From contig JBFHES010000040.1 in NCBI GenBank assembly GCA_041584015.1, positions 1-23,059 on the forward strand: a stretch of 23,059 nt of DNA, read 5' to 3'. Position 1 is the stretch's first letter. Every line of letters begins with the position of its first letter. The notes beneath the pieces are model-generated. The model searched no databases. It was not told the DNA's origin and was given only the letters and a program-made list of their open reading frames with translations. The stretch is from JBFHES01 sp041584015. GTDB lineage: Bacteria; Bacteroidota; Bacteroidia; Bacteroidales; M50B96. The position numbers and the translations under genes were made by a program. Below, piece by piece: positions 22,448 to 23,059 of this stretch.

Positions 22448-23059
22448 ATGGAACAATTTGATGTAATGATAATAGGAGCAGGTGCCGCAGGTTTAACAGC
22501 TGGTATCTATAGTTCACGCTCAAAACTTAGTACAGTAATTTTAAATCAAGGTGCCATTGGTGGACAAATGACATTAACAAACGAGGTGGCGAACTATCCG
22601 GGTGTTCCAACAACCACCGGATATGCACTTGCAACAACCATGAAGTCGCAAGCTAAAAGCTTTGGCTGTAAAATAAAATCTAATGTTAAAATTGCTGATT
22701 ACCAGTTAACGGGAACCGATAAAGTTGTTACCCTGGATGATGGTAGAGTATTCAGTGCAAAAACGGTAATCCTTGCACCAGGTGGACGACCTCGTTCACT
22801 GAATCTTCCGGGCGAGGATCAGTTTCGAGGAAAAGGAATTTCGTTTTGTGCAACTTGCGATGGTGAGTTCTTTACAGATAAAGAATTGATTGTAGTTGGC
22901 GGGGGAAATTCCGCTTTGGAAGAGGCTGTGGAGCTTACCAAACATGCAAGCAAGGTGACCATCGTTCATCAGTTCGATCACTTTCAGGCTTTTGAACACG
23001 CCATTCAGGAGGCAGAGAAAAATCCAAAGATTGATTTTATCATGGAATCAGCTTTAAGA
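22448..23059 (+). CDS. Thioredoxin-reductase-like flavoprotein without the NADPH motif (3' end outside the window)
   Basis: 204 residues are visible from the ATG at 22448; the frame is still open at the window end. FAD-binding GAGAAG lies at 10-15, GGQMTLTNEVANYPG at 38-52, APGGRPRSL at 110-117 and the redox centre CATC (Cys134/Cys137, in SFCATCDGEFF). The nucleotide-binding motif GGGNSALEEA (151-160) follows. In ordinary thioredoxin reductases the next segment is HRRxxxR, whose arginines hold the NADPH phosphate; here it reads HQFDHFQ (174-180), so all three arginines are gone. NADPH is unlikely as donor; NADH, ferredoxin or another flavin donor is possible, as in the FFTR, DDOR and NADH-type reductases. 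It follows an atypical thioredoxin-like gene, its probable partner. I give no symbol because trxB would imply NADPH specificity. Confidence 0.9.
   Translation, partial: MEQFDVMIIGAGAAGLTAGIYSSRSKLSTVILNQGAIGGQMTLTNEVANYPGVPTTTGYALATTMKSQAKSFGCKIKSNVKIADYQLTGTDKVVTLDDGRVFSAKTVILAPGGRPRSLNLPGEDQFRGKGISFCATCDGEFFTDKELIVVGGGNSALEEAVELTKHASKVTIVHQFDHFQAFEHAIQEAEKNPKIDFIMESALR

Overview
The window reads as chromosomal DNA of a member of the Bacteroidota, most likely from the Bacteroidales/Marinilabiliales side. Four things point there: a TonB-dependent receptor followed by a DUF4249 lipoprotein, a DUF4296 lipoprotein, an M1 peptidase with a C-terminal type IX secretion (T9SS) sorting domain together with a PorV/PorQ-like barrel, and repeated promoter -7 elements of the form TAnnTTTG. 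The base composition is AT-rich and even across the window. I see no tRNA, rRNA, CRISPR array, IS element or prophage. No stretch over 300 bases lacks a gene.

Layout: (1) 1-3490, plus strand: the C-terminal part of a TonB-dependent receptor, its DUF4249 partner lipoprotein, an unrecognised lipoprotein and a DUF4296 lipoprotein (cell-envelope block). (2) 3499-6692, minus strand: a T9SS-exported M1 metallopeptidase followed by a tandem universal stress protein. (3) 6846-9913, plus strand: a minimal sugar-1-phosphate transferase with a clear terminator, a DUF4105 membrane protein and an isopenicillin-N-synthase-like 2OG/Fe(II) oxygenase. (4) 10062-15288, plus strand: a DUF4395 membrane protein, an RluE-type pseudouridine synthase, OsmC, a THUMP-domain rRNA methyltransferase, a DEAD-box helicase (with DEVD in motif II) and a zinc-ribbon SAM methyltransferase. 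Much of this block is RNA modification or ribosome biogenesis. (5) 15285-19958, minus strand: a PorV/PorQ-like protein, a heptose-7-phosphate kinase (HldE1/RfaE1 type) and PriA. (6) 20113-23059: Fe-type superoxide dismutase, a Crp/Fnr regulator on the minus strand, and, divergent from it, a NifX-domain protein, an atypical thioredoxin-like protein and the start of a thioredoxin-reductase-like flavoprotein.

The most interesting part is block 6. The last three genes look like one transcription unit encoding an unusual redox relay. The flavoprotein keeps the CATC redox centre and the FAD motif, but all three arginines of the NADPH-binding HRRxxxR motif are replaced (HQFDHFQ). The thioredoxin-like protein has no CxxC; it has Cys30, Cys38 and Cys76 instead. 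A NifX/NifB-type cluster-binding domain protein leads the unit, with no nitrogenase genes in view. A near-perfect 18-bp hairpin sits 14 nt before the flavoprotein start. A divergent Crp/Fnr gene and the neighbouring superoxide dismutase suggest an oxygen or redox stress context. This is a hypothesis; the flavoprotein is cut off by the window end.
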